Positions 16,255 through 25,427 are shown, counted from the stretch's first letter. The stretch is 64,000 nucleotides of DNA from Akkermansiaceae bacterium UBA7331 (GCA_002471255.1 DKPP01000011.1:250922-314921), one strand, 5' to 3'. Program-made: numbers and translations. The notes: generated from the sequence alone by a model not told the origin.

Positions 16255-16794
16255 ATGTCCCGAGTTGGTAAAAAATCCATCGTATTACCGGACAACGTTA
16301 CGGTAAAAGTAAACGGATCTACCGTTGAGGTTGAAGGTCCAAAGGGTAAGTTGTCTTGGACACTCCCTGAAGGCATTACCGCCAGTGTTGAAGGAAAAGA
16401 ACTTTCAGTCGATCGCAGTTCTGAAACTCGTCAACTTCGCGCATTACACGGCACAAACCGCTCCTTGTTAAACAACATGGTGATTGGTGTTTCCGCCGGT
16501 TTCGTGAAGAACCTTGAAATCATCGGTGTGGGTTTCCGTGCCGCTGTTAAAGGTGACATTCTTGACTTAAACCTTGGTAAGTCTCACCCAATCAATCAAG
16601 TGATTCCTGCCGGTTTGAAAGTGACTGTAACCGATAACACCAAAGTGACTGTTGAAGGTATCGACAAGCAAGTTGTTGGTCAGTTTGCAGCTGAAGTACG
16701 CGGATATTATCCACCAGAACCTTATAAAGGTAAGGGTGTTCGCTTTGCTGGCGAAGTTATCCGTCGTAAGGAAGGTAAGAGCGTCGGTAAGTAA
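16255..16794 (+). CDS. rplF: 50S ribosomal protein L6
   Basis: L6 lies near the factor-binding site of the large subunit. The 179-residue protein begins MSRVGKKSIVLP and ends with the family signature PPEPYKGKGVRFAGE and RRKEGK. Length and domain duplication are normal. It is spaced 21 bases after rpsH and 35 bases before rplR. Confidence 0.97.
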   Translation: MSRVGKKSIVLPDNVTVKVNGSTVEVEGPKGKLSWTLPEGITASVEGKELSVDRSSETRQLRALHGTNRSLLNNMVIGVSAGFVKNLEIIGVGFRAAVKGDILDLNLGKSHPINQVIPAGLKVTVTDNTKVTVEGIDKQVVGQFAAEVRGYYPPEPYKGKGVRFAGEVIRRKEGKSVGK

Positions 16795-16829
16795 TCTAGT
16801 CAACCATTATTATTTAAGATATACAAACT

Positions 16830-17192
16830 ATGAGTACTATCAATCGCAAGGCTATTCGCAATCGCGTACATCGCCGCATTCGCAAGAAACTTTCCGGTAC
16901 CGCAGCACGTCCACGCTTGGCAGTATCTTTCTCCAATCGTCACGTTTATGCACAAATCATCGACGACGAAACAGGCAAAACTCTTTGCTCTGCTTCTACT
17001 CTCGATGCTTCTATCGCCGATCCTTCCAAGCTTGCTAACAAAGCTACCGCTACTAAAGTAGGTACCTTAGTTGCAGAGCGTGCTAAGGAAGCTAACATCA
17101 CTGAAGTTGTATTCGACCGCGGTGGTTTCGTTTATTGCGGTAAAGTGAAGGCTTTGGCCGACGCTGCCCGTGAAGCAGGTTTGAAATTCTAA
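16830..17192 (+). CDS. rplR: 50S ribosomal protein L18
   Basis: L18 binds 5S rRNA together with L5. The 120-residue product has the core pattern RLAVSFSNRHVYAQIIDD and ends with VVFDRGGFVYCGKVKALADAAREAGL. It starts at an ATG after ATACAAACT, with no Shine-Dalgarno sequence, and is followed after 18 bases by rpsE. Confidence 0.97.
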   Translation: MSTINRKAIRNRVHRRIRKKLSGTAARPRLAVSFSNRHVYAQIIDDETGKTLCSASTLDASIADPSKLANKATATKVGTLVAERAKEANITEVVFDRGGFVYCGKVKALADAAREAGLKF

Positions 17193-17210
17193 GATATAGA
17201 AATTATTTAC

Positions 17211-17858
17211 ATGAATAACGAAAACGAAAACACTGTTGCTACAACTGAAGCCGCTCCGGCTCCAGCTGCTACCCAGGCTCCTGCCGGTCGTGGTCGTGGT
17301 CCTCGTGGTGGTCAAAATGGCCGTGGTCCACGTGGCAACCGTCGTGACAATCGTCGTCAGCAAGAAGCTCCTGTTGAAGAAGGTCCACAACTCGTTGAGA
17401 AAGTGGTATTCATCAACCGATGCGCCAAGGTTGTTAAAGGTGGTCGTCGCTTCTCCTTCTCCGCCCTCGTTGTGAGTGGTGACCAAGAAGGTCGCGTAGG
17501 TTTTGGCTTTGGTAAGGCAAACGAAGTTTCCGATGCTATCCGCAAAGCTACTGAAAACGCAAAGCGTCAGCTTCGTCCTGTATGCCTCGTTAACGGAACT
17601 ATCCCACACGAAATCTATGCTGAGTTCGGTGGTGGTAAGGTTCTTCTTAAGCCTGCATCTCCTGGTACCGGTTTGATCGCTGGTAACACAGTTCGTGCCG
17701 TATTGGAAGCAGCCGGTGTTCGTGACATCGTTGCTAAATCCCTTGGTTCTTCCAACCACGCTAACGTAGTGAAAGCTACTTTGGAAGCTCTTGCTTCTCT
17801 TCGCACCCGCGAACAAGTACTTTCCGATCGTGGTATGAAGAAGGAAAAGGCAATCTAA
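17211..17858 (+). CDS. rpsE: 30S ribosomal protein S5 with an RGG-rich N-terminal extension
   Basis: S5 acts in decoding accuracy and mRNA unwinding on the small subunit. The core spans about residues 60-215: EKVVFINRCAKVVKGGRRF, GFGFGKANEV and GTGLIAGNTVRAVLE are diagnostic. At 215 residues it exceeds the usual length of about 166 because of an N-terminal extension of about 60 residues. This extension is Ala/Pro-rich and then arginine-glycine-rich (GRGRGPRGGQNGRGPRGN), resembling RNA-binding RGG boxes. The rpmD gene that usually follows is missing, and a 61-base gap leads to rplO. Confidence 0.96.
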   Translation: MNNENENTVATTEAAPAPAATQAPAGRGRGPRGGQNGRGPRGNRRDNRRQQEAPVEEGPQLVEKVVFINRCAKVVKGGRRFSFSALVVSGDQEGRVGFGFGKANEVSDAIRKATENAKRQLRPVCLVNGTIPHEIYAEFGGGKVLLKPASPGTGLIAGNTVRAVLEAAGVRDIVAKSLGSSNHANVVKATLEALASLRTREQVLSDRGMKKEKAI

Positions 17859-17919
17859 TTTGAAATTGGAGGTAGAATCTTCGATACTGCCTCCCAACCC
17901 TTAACAAATCAAATATAAG

Positions 17920-18378
17920 ATGTTAAATCTCCACACAATTCAGCCAAATCCAGGTGCTAAGCATCGCAAGAAGCGCTTAGGTAATGGTGAAAGCTCCGGT
18001 CTTGGTAAGACCTGTGGTAAAGGTCATAAAGGTCAAAAAGCTCGTTCCGGCGGTTCCATCCGTCCTGGTTTCGAAGGTGGCCAGATGCCTCTTCACCGTC
18101 GTTTACCTAAGAAGGGCTTCAACAACACCCGTTTCCAAGACAAGATCATCACTGTGAATGTTTCTCAGTTGGACAAGTTCTTTGAAGAAGGTGCTACTGT
18201 TGACGAAAACTCCCTTCGTGCCGTTAAGCTTGTACAAGGTCAATGTGACGCTGTTAAGCTTCTTGGTTCCGGTGAGTTGACTAAAAAGCTTACCATCATC
18301 GTTGATCTTGCTAGCGCAGGTGCTTGTGAAAAAGTTGCCAAAGCTGGTGGTACGATCACCGTTCTTAGCAAAGCTTAA
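17920..18378 (+). CDS. rplO: 50S ribosomal protein L15
   Basis: L15 is a late assembly protein of the large subunit. The 152-residue product shows the Gly-rich N-terminal part (GKTCGKGHKGQKARSGG) and the motif GFEGGQMPLHRRLPKKGF. It ends just before a strong hairpin that separates it from secY. Confidence 0.97.
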   Translation: MLNLHTIQPNPGAKHRKKRLGNGESSGLGKTCGKGHKGQKARSGGSIRPGFEGGQMPLHRRLPKKGFNNTRFQDKIITVNVSQLDKFFEEGATVDENSLRAVKLVQGQCDAVKLLGSGELTKKLTIIVDLASAGACEKVAKAGGTITVLSKA

Positions 18379-18385
18379 TTATTTT

Positions 18386-18425
18386 ACACAAACTGGGTCA
18401 GCTTGCAGCTTGGCCCAGTTTGTGT
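18386..18425 (+). promoter_or_regulatory. Strong hairpin between rplO and secY without a T-run
   Basis: ACACAAACTGGG (18386-18397) pairs perfectly with CCCAGTTTGTGT (18414-18425) over a 16-base loop. The bases that follow (GCTACTCAG) are not T-rich, so this is a poor intrinsic terminator. It is more likely an attenuator, an RNA processing site or a 3' stabiliser that lowers secY expression relative to the ribosomal genes. Confidence 0.6.
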
Positions 18426-18515
18426 GCTACTCAGATACCTGTATGAGAAGGCCCTGATTGCTCAATGGGCTCCATTACTACAAAGCTGCAACGACAATTT
18501 TCCAAAAATACCACC

Positions 18516-20000
18516 ATGATCTCCGCATTTGCAAACTCCATGAAAGTACCGGAGCTTAGGCAACGGATTTTGTTTACCTTGGCGATGATCGTCATCGTGC
18601 GCCTCGGTGTTCAGATCCCTCTCCCTGGCATCGACATCAACGCATTGAACCATGTGATTGAACAAAACAGTGATACCTCCGGTTCGGGTATGGGTGCCAT
18701 TTTGACCATCTTTTCCGGTGGTGCTTTGCAACAATGTGGTTTGTTCACCCTTGGTATCATGCCTTACATTTCCGCATCCATTATGACCCAGCTTCTTACT
18801 GCTGTGGTTCCTCAATGGTCTAAAATGATGCGTGAAGAAGGCGGCCGTCAAAAAATGACCAAGTGGACCCGTGGTATTGCCATCGGTATTGCGATTATTC
18901 AGAGCTGGTTCTTAGTAAACTCACTTGAGAATCCAAGCCAACTTCAAGCGATCGGTTTGAACTTCGGCGATACTCAGATTGTAATGAATCCGGGTGGCTT
19001 ATTTGCTTTTACCACCATTTTAATTGCGGTAGTAGGTACGATGTTCCTCATGTGGATTGGTGACCAAATTACTGAGCGCGGTATTGGTAATGGTGTTTCT
19101 TTAATCATTTCCGTCAACATTATTCACGCATTGCCCGGCGCTATCTCCGTAGCATGGAAGAGCCTTGTTTATAATGATGGCGTAGTAAATCCGATGGGTG
19201 CTATGGTGCTCGTAGCTTTGATTGTTTTCTTAATCCTCGTTGTTGCCATGGTAGTAACGATGACTCAAGCACAACGCCGCATTCCTGTGCAATATGCAAA
19301 ACGAGTAGTGGGCAACAAGATGTTCAATGGTGCAAAGCAGTATTTGCCACTTAAATTGAACTATTCCGGTGTGATGCCGGTTATTTTCGCCACAGCTATT
19401 CTTTCTTTACCTTCAATGTTGCTTCGTCAAATCTGGCCTAACAGCGCATTTGTAGCTAAGTTCTTGGCTTGGATCGACCCTGCCTCAACCGGATTCTATG
19501 TAATCTCCGGTGCAATGATTTTCTTCTTCTCCTATTTCTGGGTGGCAACAATGTTCCAACCATCTCAAATCGCAGAAGACTTGAAGCGTAATGGTGGCTA
19601 TATTCCCGGCATCCGTCCCGGTCCTCCAACTGCTTCTTATTTGGATCAGACCATGCAAAGACTTACCTTTGCCGGTGCTGCTTTCTTGACCTTATTATAC
19701 TTCATTCCGTCACTTGTGACTCAATTAGGTCAGATTCCATTTATCGTTTCCCAATTCTTCGGTGGTACTAGTTTGTTGATTTTGGTTGGTGTGCTTCTTG
19801 ATATGATGCGCCAAATTGAAACAACTCTATTGGCTCGTAACTACGACGGTTTCCTTAAGAAAGGTAAGATCAAAGGCAAATACAGCCATTTACAAGGCAC
19901 CGGAGCTCCTGCTACCAGCAAGTCCGTAATCACTTTGTGGATCGTGATCGCCATTGTAGTGTTAGCCGCTACGGTTTGGTACACCACCGTTATGGGCTAA
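18516..20000 (+). CDS. secY: Preprotein translocase subunit SecY
   Basis: SecY is the channel of the Sec translocon in the inner membrane. About ten membrane segments are visible, starting with TLAMIVIVRLGVQIPLPG, followed by the plug region. SASIMTQLL, ERGIGNGVSLII and the loop region GPPTASYLDQTMQRLTFAGA are typical. An ATG at 18465 would give 511 residues; I prefer the ATG at 18516 (MISAFANSM), which gives 494 residues and a normal distance to the first membrane segment. The gene follows the ribosomal cluster as usual and is followed by adk and map. Confidence 0.95.
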   Translation: MISAFANSMKVPELRQRILFTLAMIVIVRLGVQIPLPGIDINALNHVIEQNSDTSGSGMGAILTIFSGGALQQCGLFTLGIMPYISASIMTQLLTAVVPQWSKMMREEGGRQKMTKWTRGIAIGIAIIQSWFLVNSLENPSQLQAIGLNFGDTQIVMNPGGLFAFTTILIAVVGTMFLMWIGDQITERGIGNGVSLIISVNIIHALPGAISVAWKSLVYNDGVVNPMGAMVLVALIVFLILVVAMVVTMTQAQRRIPVQYAKRVVGNKMFNGAKQYLPLKLNYSGVMPVIFATAILSLPSMLLRQIWPNSAFVAKFLAWIDPASTGFYVISGAMIFFFSYFWVATMFQPSQIAEDLKRNGGYIPGIRPGPPTASYLDQTMQRLTFAGAAFLTLLYFIPSLVTQLGQIPFIVSQFFGGTSLLILVGVLLDMMRQIETTLLARNYDGFLKKGKIKGKYSHLQGTGAPATSKSVITLWIVIAIVVLAATVWYTTVMG

Positions 20001-20059
20001 ACTATTAATTTCTCCAATTAACTACCTCTCATGAATCACCACACTTCACATATCTAATC

Positions 20060-20716
20060 ATGAAAGAACTTAAGCGTTTCATTCTGGTAGGAGCCCCTGC
20101 TTCGGGCAAGGGTACTCAAGGCCGTTTTTTAGCCGAGACCTTCAATCTGAAAACTTTGAGCACGGGCGCCATGCTTCGACGCGAAATTGAAAATTGCACT
20201 CCTCTTGGTCAAAAAGCCTTAAGTTACATGGATAAAGCCATGCTTGTGCCTGATGAAGTGGTTAATGATATTGTGCGTGGTTGGTTAGTAAATGACAATG
20301 AAGAAGGTTGGTTGCTTGACGGTTATCCAAGAACCGTATCTCAGGCAGAAACCTTAGATCATTTTTTAGCAGAGCGCGGCATCGACGTAGATGTTGTTGT
20401 ATGGATGGATGTTTCTCGTGAATTAATCGAGCAACGTATCACTCGCCGTCGTGAGTGTACATCTTGTGGCAACATTGTTCAGAAACTTGACGAGCAGTGC
20501 GACAAATGTGGTGGTCAAATGGTTGCTCGTAAAGACGACAATTTGGAAGCCTTCGCTCGCCGTTGGAAAGATTTCGAAGCAATGACCTTGCCTGTGGCTC
20601 ACTATTACGAAGCAAAAGGCCTCGTAGTTAAAGTTTCTGTTACTGAAGAGCGTGAGCCTCAAGAAGTTTCTCAAGAACTTCTTCAAAAGCTCGAAGAATA
20701 TTCTAATAAGCGATAA
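20060..20716 (+). CDS. adk: Adenylate kinase with a zinc-type LID domain
   Basis: Adk interconverts AMP, ADP and ATP. The P-loop GAPASGKGTQ is at residues 11-20 (the usual GxxGSGKGT has Ala before Ser here). The LID carries a CTSC ... CDKC set (about residues 132-149), the four-cysteine zinc site of Gram-positive-type enzymes. DGYPRTVSQAE is the AMP-binding region. The order secY-adk-map is the common one. Confidence 0.95.
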   Translation: MKELKRFILVGAPASGKGTQGRFLAETFNLKTLSTGAMLRREIENCTPLGQKALSYMDKAMLVPDEVVNDIVRGWLVNDNEEGWLLDGYPRTVSQAETLDHFLAERGIDVDVVVWMDVSRELIEQRITRRRECTSCGNIVQKLDEQCDKCGGQMVARKDDNLEAFARRWKDFEAMTLPVAHYYEAKGLVVKVSVTEEREPQEVSQELLQKLEEYSNKR

Positions 20717-20733
20717 ACTGACTTTTAATCGTT

Positions 20734-21531
20734 ATGTCCGGTAAAATCTTTTTAAAATCCCCTGGCGAAGTTGCAAAAATGCAAATAGCGGGAGGTGTGG
20801 CTGCCGAAATCTTAATGGAAATCGGTGCTGCGATTAAGCCGGGCATTACGACAAAAGACGTCGATGTTATTACGAGAGAAATATTTCGTAATAAAAAGGT
20901 AGGAAATGCCTTTTATCAATATCGCGGTTATCCGGGGCAATTATGCATCTCGGTGAATGACGAGGTAGTTCACGGAATTGGTTGTTCTCGAGTTATCAAT
21001 TCCGGTGATATCGTAAGCCTCGATGTGGGTACGATCGTAGACGGTTGGTATGGCGATAATGCTATGACTATCCCTGTTGGCGATGTAGACCCTGAAACAT
21101 TAAAATTATTAGCGGCTACGGAAGAATCACTTTTCCGAGCTATCGATTTAGTACGTCCAGGCGCAATGCTTGCTGATGTTTGTGCTGCTGTCGAGGCCTA
21201 TGTGAAACCTTTTGGCTTTGGAGTCGTACGCGATTTCGTAGGTCATGGTATTGGCCGCCATTTACACGAAGAACCTCAAATTCCTAACTACCGACCATCT
21301 TATAAATTGCCTCGTTTAAAGAAAGGTATGGCATTGGCTATCGAGCCAATGATCAACGCCGGGAAAGCTCAAGTGAAAGTGCTTGCCGATGGGTGGACTG
21401 CTGTTACCGCTGATGGTAAACCTTCCGCTCATTTTGAGCATACGGTAATCGTTACCGACGATGAGCCTCTCATTGTAACGAAACGACCACGAGTTGCTCT
21501 TCCCGAACAGTTGGGAATAGCCCCTCTGTAA
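20734..21531 (+). CDS. map: Methionine aminopeptidase, type I
   Basis: Map removes the initiator methionine from new proteins. The metal ligands are visible as the Asp residues in SLDVGTIVDGWYGDNAMT, the His in VGHGIGRHLHEEP, and the Glu residues in AIEPM and AHFEHT. It has 265 residues. It lies 17 bases after adk. Downstream the usual infA and rpmJ are missing; an unrelated membrane acyltransferase begins 10 bases later. Confidence 0.95.
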   Translation: MSGKIFLKSPGEVAKMQIAGGVAAEILMEIGAAIKPGITTKDVDVITREIFRNKKVGNAFYQYRGYPGQLCISVNDEVVHGIGCSRVINSGDIVSLDVGTIVDGWYGDNAMTIPVGDVDPETLKLLAATEESLFRAIDLVRPGAMLADVCAAVEAYVKPFGFGVVRDFVGHGIGRHLHEEPQIPNYRPSYKLPRLKKGMALAIEPMINAGKAQVKVLADGWTAVTADGKPSAHFEHTVIVTDDEPLIVTKRPRVALPEQLGIAPL

Positions 21532-21541
21532 GACCACGAAG

Positions 21542-22630
21542 ATGTCTTGCGAAAAATCACCGGTTCTGGATCATGTTGACGAATTGGTTTTGAAACAAGG
21601 TCGTTCGGTTCGTGTCGTGTGGTTGGATGTTGCACGCGTCTTAGCTTGCTTCCTTATCATTGCCAATCATGTGGCTTTTTACACAGGTGAGATTTATCGG
21701 ATCATTTGGGCTCAATTTTTAGCGGGTCGCACTTCATTTTTTATGATTGCGGCAGGTTATTTTGTCGGCATACAGTATCTTCGTAAATGCCAAGGCAACT
21801 TGCCGTGGTTTATCTGGCGACGAAGTTACTTTTTGCTAAAACCCTATTTGTTTTGGTCTCTCATATCTTTAATGACTATAGGGTGGTCTCAATATAACGA
21901 GAATTACCTTCAATATGCTGACTTTTATCGTTATATCGAAAACATAAATAGTGAGGAATGGTATGATGCTATGTGGGCATTATTTAAGAGTTTTGGTGTT
22001 GCCGGACACCCTTGTGATGCTCCAATGTGGTTTTTGAGAGATATCATTGTTTATACTGTTTTTGCTCCTATATTGGCGCGTTTGGGTCGCTTGCTTTTAC
22101 CTACCGGGGTGCTATTATTGCTATTAATGTCTTGTATTAGCGAGATCACTCAGCATAGTTATCCGTCTTTAGCTAGCTTAGGGTTTTTCGTTATCGGTTT
22201 ATGGCTATCGAGATTCTCATTGCACGAATTGACTCTTAAAATTGAACCTTATGCGTGGTTATGGACGATTTTGACCTTAGCGTTGACTCCTTACATTATT
22301 ATTTATCGTGAAGCATATCAAATTTGGATGTTGCCGCTTGGGGTAATGGGGATCATGTCAACATCCATCTTAATCACTAGATTTTTCCCCAATATAGCAT
22401 CTAAAATTGCTTCATGGGCGCCTGCCTGTTTCTTTGTATTTGCCACACATTATATTGTGATTATTTTTATCCGAGAATCAGGGCTTATTCCTTATAAAGG
22501 GTGGTTGTGGGACCTCATTTGGCTTGGATTGATCCCTGTTATTTATGCCTTTTTGGCTTTCATTTTCTTTAAGCTTTGTCGATACGTTCCGAAGAGCATC
22601 CCTTGGATAGGAGCTTATCGTGTAAAATAA
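21542..22630 (+). CDS. Acyltransferase-3 family membrane protein
   Basis: The product has 362 residues and about ten membrane segments. The N-terminal pattern VVWLDVARVLACFLIIANHVAF places a His in the first membrane helix, as in the acyltransferase-3 (NodX/OafA/WecH) family, which acylates sugars or other surface groups. An Arg-rich loop (WRRSYFLLKPY) also fits. The acceptor is unknown. It begins 10 bases after map and is followed 43 bases later by another acyltransferase gene, which suggests a role in envelope lipid or glycan decoration. Confidence 0.85.
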   Translation: MSCEKSPVLDHVDELVLKQGRSVRVVWLDVARVLACFLIIANHVAFYTGEIYRIIWAQFLAGRTSFFMIAAGYFVGIQYLRKCQGNLPWFIWRRSYFLLKPYLFWSLISLMTIGWSQYNENYLQYADFYRYIENINSEEWYDAMWALFKSFGVAGHPCDAPMWFLRDIIVYTVFAPILARLGRLLLPTGVLLLLLMSCISEITQHSYPSLASLGFFVIGLWLSRFSLHELTLKIEPYAWLWTILTLALTPYIIIYREAYQIWMLPLGVMGIMSTSILITRFFPNIASKIASWAPACFFVFATHYIVIIFIRESGLIPYKGWLWDLIWLGLIPVIYAFLAFIFFKLCRYVPKSIPWIGAYRVK

Positions 22631-22673
22631 GAATTCTGTTCACTTATTATAGAAATTAAGGTACAATCAAACC

Positions 22674-24527
22674 ATGACTACACTTCCAAGCGACAAGATG
22701 GTAGACATTAGAGATCTTCTTGATGAAAACATCAAGTTGCCATCCTTTGTTGCCACATCGGCTGAACGCTTGATGGGTTTAGATCGTTTAAATACTGCTT
22801 ATCGTAAAATTTTACGTGATATGCGTGGTGGTTGTGAAGAGAACTTTTTTCAATTAGCGACCAAATACCTCAATTTGCGATTACAGTTGCGTCCGGGGGA
22901 TTTGGATAATATCCCTAAGGAAGGCCCCGTAGTTGTTGTAGCCAACCACCCTCACGGTTTGTCTGATGGTTTGATGTTTGGTGAGCTTCTCACTCGTGTC
23001 CGAAATGATGTGCGACTTTTAGCTAATGAGCAACTTTCATTGTGCGGTGAGTTAGATCCATGGTTGATCAAGGTGGATGTTTATGACGGATCAGAAGCAA
23101 AGCGTAGAAACACAAGTGGACTGAGAAAAACACTTTCTTGGTTACGTAAAGGTGGTGTTCTTGCCGTTTTTCCTGCAGGATCGGCGTCTAGCTTTTCCAT
23201 GGAACACAAGCGTGTTACGGATGATCCTTGGAATGAAAATATCGGTGCTATTATTCGAATGACCAAGGCTACTGTTGTGCCTGTTTATTTTCCTGGTCGT
23301 AATAGTTTGATCTTCCAAGGTATCTCGTTGATCAATAGAAAGGCTCGTGTCGCATTCTTACCTCGCGAAGTGGGGCGTGATGGACGTCGTCCTCATAAAA
23401 TTGTTGTTGGTAAACCTATTTCCTATGGTCAGTTAAATCAATATGATACGGATGAGTCTTTGATGTCTCATTTGCGTTTGAGAACTTATCTTTTGGGCAA
23501 GAGCTATGAGAAATGCAAAAAAGTTCATAGCCATAAAAAAGATAAAAAAACAAAACTTCTTCCCCTCATTTCTCCGATTTCACCTGCGGATATGGTGAAA
23601 GAAATCAGTGCTTTGCCAGAGTCTTGCAAGATGGTGAGTCAGGCCGATGGGGATTGGGATGTTTATGTAGCAGATGCCGTACAGATTCCTAAAATCTTGA
23701 TGGAAATCGGACGTTTGCGTGAGTTGACATTTAGGCAAGTTAATGAAGGTTCCGGGCAGGGGTGTGATTTAGATCAATACGATAACCATTACAAACATCT
23801 CTTTTTATGGGATCGTAAGGCTGAAAAAGTCGTTGGTGCTTATCGTATGGGTGAGACGGATAAAGTCGTCGCTCAATATGGTAAAAAAGGATTATATAAT
23901 TCCGAGTTCTTTGATTTTGGTCCTAAAACTCTTTCCGTGTTAAGTCGCGGTTTGGAAATGGGGCGTGCATTTATCGTTCCGGAATATCAAAAGAGACCTC
24001 TTGCATTAGGTACTATTTGGGAAGGTATCGGTCAGTTTATGGCTCGTAATTTCCAATATCGTTATTTGTATGGTACTGTGAGTGTTTCCCGTGACTATTC
24101 CAATTTATCTCGTTCGCTCATCGTTTCTTATTTAGAAGCTCATGAGATGGATAAGGATTTATGCAATGATGTGAAAGCATTTAATCCACCTCCAAAATCT
24201 TACTTACAAACAGCTGAATCTTTCATTTTGCCGGCTGGCTTGCGTGATGCCCAAGGTTTATCTCAGTTGGTATCGGATATGGAAGAAAGCGGTAGAGGTA
24301 TTCCTGTTCTTCTTCGCCAATACTTAAAGCTTAATGGTAAAATTTTATCTTTCAGCATTGATGAAGATTTTGGAAACGTACTCGACTGTTTGATTTTGGT
24401 AGATATTTATAAATCCCCTGAGCGATCCATCAAACGTTATTTAGGTAAGGATGCTTTTGATACTCTGTACCCTCATATTATGGAGGTAGTCGGTTCTCAG
24501 AATGAAGCCAAAGAACAACAAGATTAA
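22674..24527 (+). CDS. Fused lysophospholipid-type acyltransferase and GNAT-type N-acyltransferase (OlsF-like)
   Basis: The 617-residue protein has two domains. The first (about residues 60-280) is a PlsC/OlsA-like O-acyltransferase with VVANHPHGLSDG and the segment AVFPAGSAS. The second (about residues 320-600) looks like the OlsB/hemolysin-type acyl-ACP-dependent N-acyltransferase (ELTFRQVNEG, VGAYRMG, EMGRAFI). This order resembles OlsF, described in Serratia and Flavobacterium, which makes ornithine lipids in one polypeptide. The amino acid used here is unknown: ornithine, glycine or another. Its stop overlaps the stop of the convergent thiL by 4 bases. Confidence 0.75.
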   Translation: MTTLPSDKMVDIRDLLDENIKLPSFVATSAERLMGLDRLNTAYRKILRDMRGGCEENFFQLATKYLNLRLQLRPGDLDNIPKEGPVVVVANHPHGLSDGLMFGELLTRVRNDVRLLANEQLSLCGELDPWLIKVDVYDGSEAKRRNTSGLRKTLSWLRKGGVLAVFPAGSASSFSMEHKRVTDDPWNENIGAIIRMTKATVVPVYFPGRNSLIFQGISLINRKARVAFLPREVGRDGRRPHKIVVGKPISYGQLNQYDTDESLMSHLRLRTYLLGKSYEKCKKVHSHKKDKKTKLLPLISPISPADMVKEISALPESCKMVSQADGDWDVYVADAVQIPKILMEIGRLRELTFRQVNEGSGQGCDLDQYDNHYKHLFLWDRKAEKVVGAYRMGETDKVVAQYGKKGLYNSEFFDFGPKTLSVLSRGLEMGRAFIVPEYQKRPLALGTIWEGIGQFMARNFQYRYLYGTVSVSRDYSNLSRSLIVSYLEAHEMDKDLCNDVKAFNPPPKSYLQTAESFILPAGLRDAQGLSQLVSDMEESGRGIPVLLRQYLKLNGKILSFSIDEDFGNVLDCLILVDIYKSPERSIKRYLGKDAFDTLYPHIMEVVGSQNEAKEQQD

Positions 24528-25420
24528 CTCTTGAAATGTTGCCAGCCGGCAATATTTGAGTTTTGTTCCTGTGATGCAGTCATTTCTCCAATAATAGTCA
24601 CCGGAGTATTTGGAAAATGCTCGGATTGGATTTGTTTTAATAATGCTGCTTTCTCAGGAGAAAGAGTGAATAGTAATTCATAATCTTCCCCGTCGGACAG
24701 TCCCTGTTTTTCCGTGCAATTTTCGTGCAAAGGCAAAGATTGAGCATCAAGCCTAAATCCTAATCCTGATGCTTTGGCTAACCTTGGTAAATCGGTGCCT
24801 ATGCCGTCCGATAGGTCCATCATGGCAGTAGCTATACCAAATTGCCTTAAAAGAAATCCCTCGTTGAGCCTTGGTTCGAAGGATAGATGTCTGCCACTTA
24901 GAAAGCTGCCACCTAAACGACCGGTAACGGCGATTAAATCGTCGGCTTTTGCGGTGCTTCTCAAGACGGCAGAGCCTTTCGGGACGATGCCTGTCATCAT
25001 CACATTTATGATCAATCCCGGTGATGGTAAACCTGATGTTTCCCCTCCGGCTAATGAGACTTGATGAATTGCTGCTAGGTGATTCAGACCTTGATATAGC
25101 TCTGAAATACGGTTCATAGGCGTATCTTCGTGAGCAAAGAGAGTAATCAATGCATGAGTTGGTTTTCCCCCCATAGCTGCGATATCGGATAATGTGCGAG
25201 CTAATGCCTTTCTGCCGACTAATTCTGCCGAAGTTTGCGGTGTAAAATGTAATGATTCCACCTCGCAATCAGTCTTTAGCAACAAATCATAATCATCATT
25301 ATGTTTTACGACGGCGCAGTCATCGCCGGCGCCCACGATGAGCTGGTCGTTTCTTGTTAAATAAGGCAGGATGCTTTCAATAATAGCATTTTCACCTAAT
25401 TCTTTCAGTGGAGTGGTCAT
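24524..25420 (-). CDS. thiL: Thiamine-monophosphate kinase
   Basis: ThiL phosphorylates thiamine monophosphate to the active diphosphate. Metal and nucleotide sites are visible: GAGDDCAVV near residue 30, LSDIAAMGG near residue 77, AGGETSG and MDLSDGIGTDL. The length of 298 residues is somewhat shorter than E. coli ThiL (325). It starts 7 bases after the stop of the CPBP protease gene and is probably cotranscribed with it. It is convergent with the OlsF-like gene. Confidence 0.94.
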   Translation of the reverse strand: MTTPLKELGENAIIESILPYLTRNDQLIVGAGDDCAVVKHNDDYDLLLKTDCEVESLHFTPQTSAELVGRKALARTLSDIAAMGGKPTHALITLFAHEDTPMNRISELYQGLNHLAAIHQVSLAGGETSGLPSPGLIINVMMTGIVPKGSAVLRSTAKADDLIAVTGRLGGSFLSGRHLSFEPRLNEGFLLRQFGIATAMMDLSDGIGTDLPRLAKASGLGFRLDAQSLPLHENCTEKQGLSDGEDYELLFTLSPEKAALLKQIQSEHFPNTPVTIIGEMTASQEQNSNIAGWQHFKS

Positions 25421-25427
25421 TAATTTA

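Noticed and set aside
17067..17897. Minus-strand open frame of 276 residues opposite rplR and rpsE
   Set aside because: It is Thr/Ser-rich antisense of conserved ribosomal genes, caused by their codon use.
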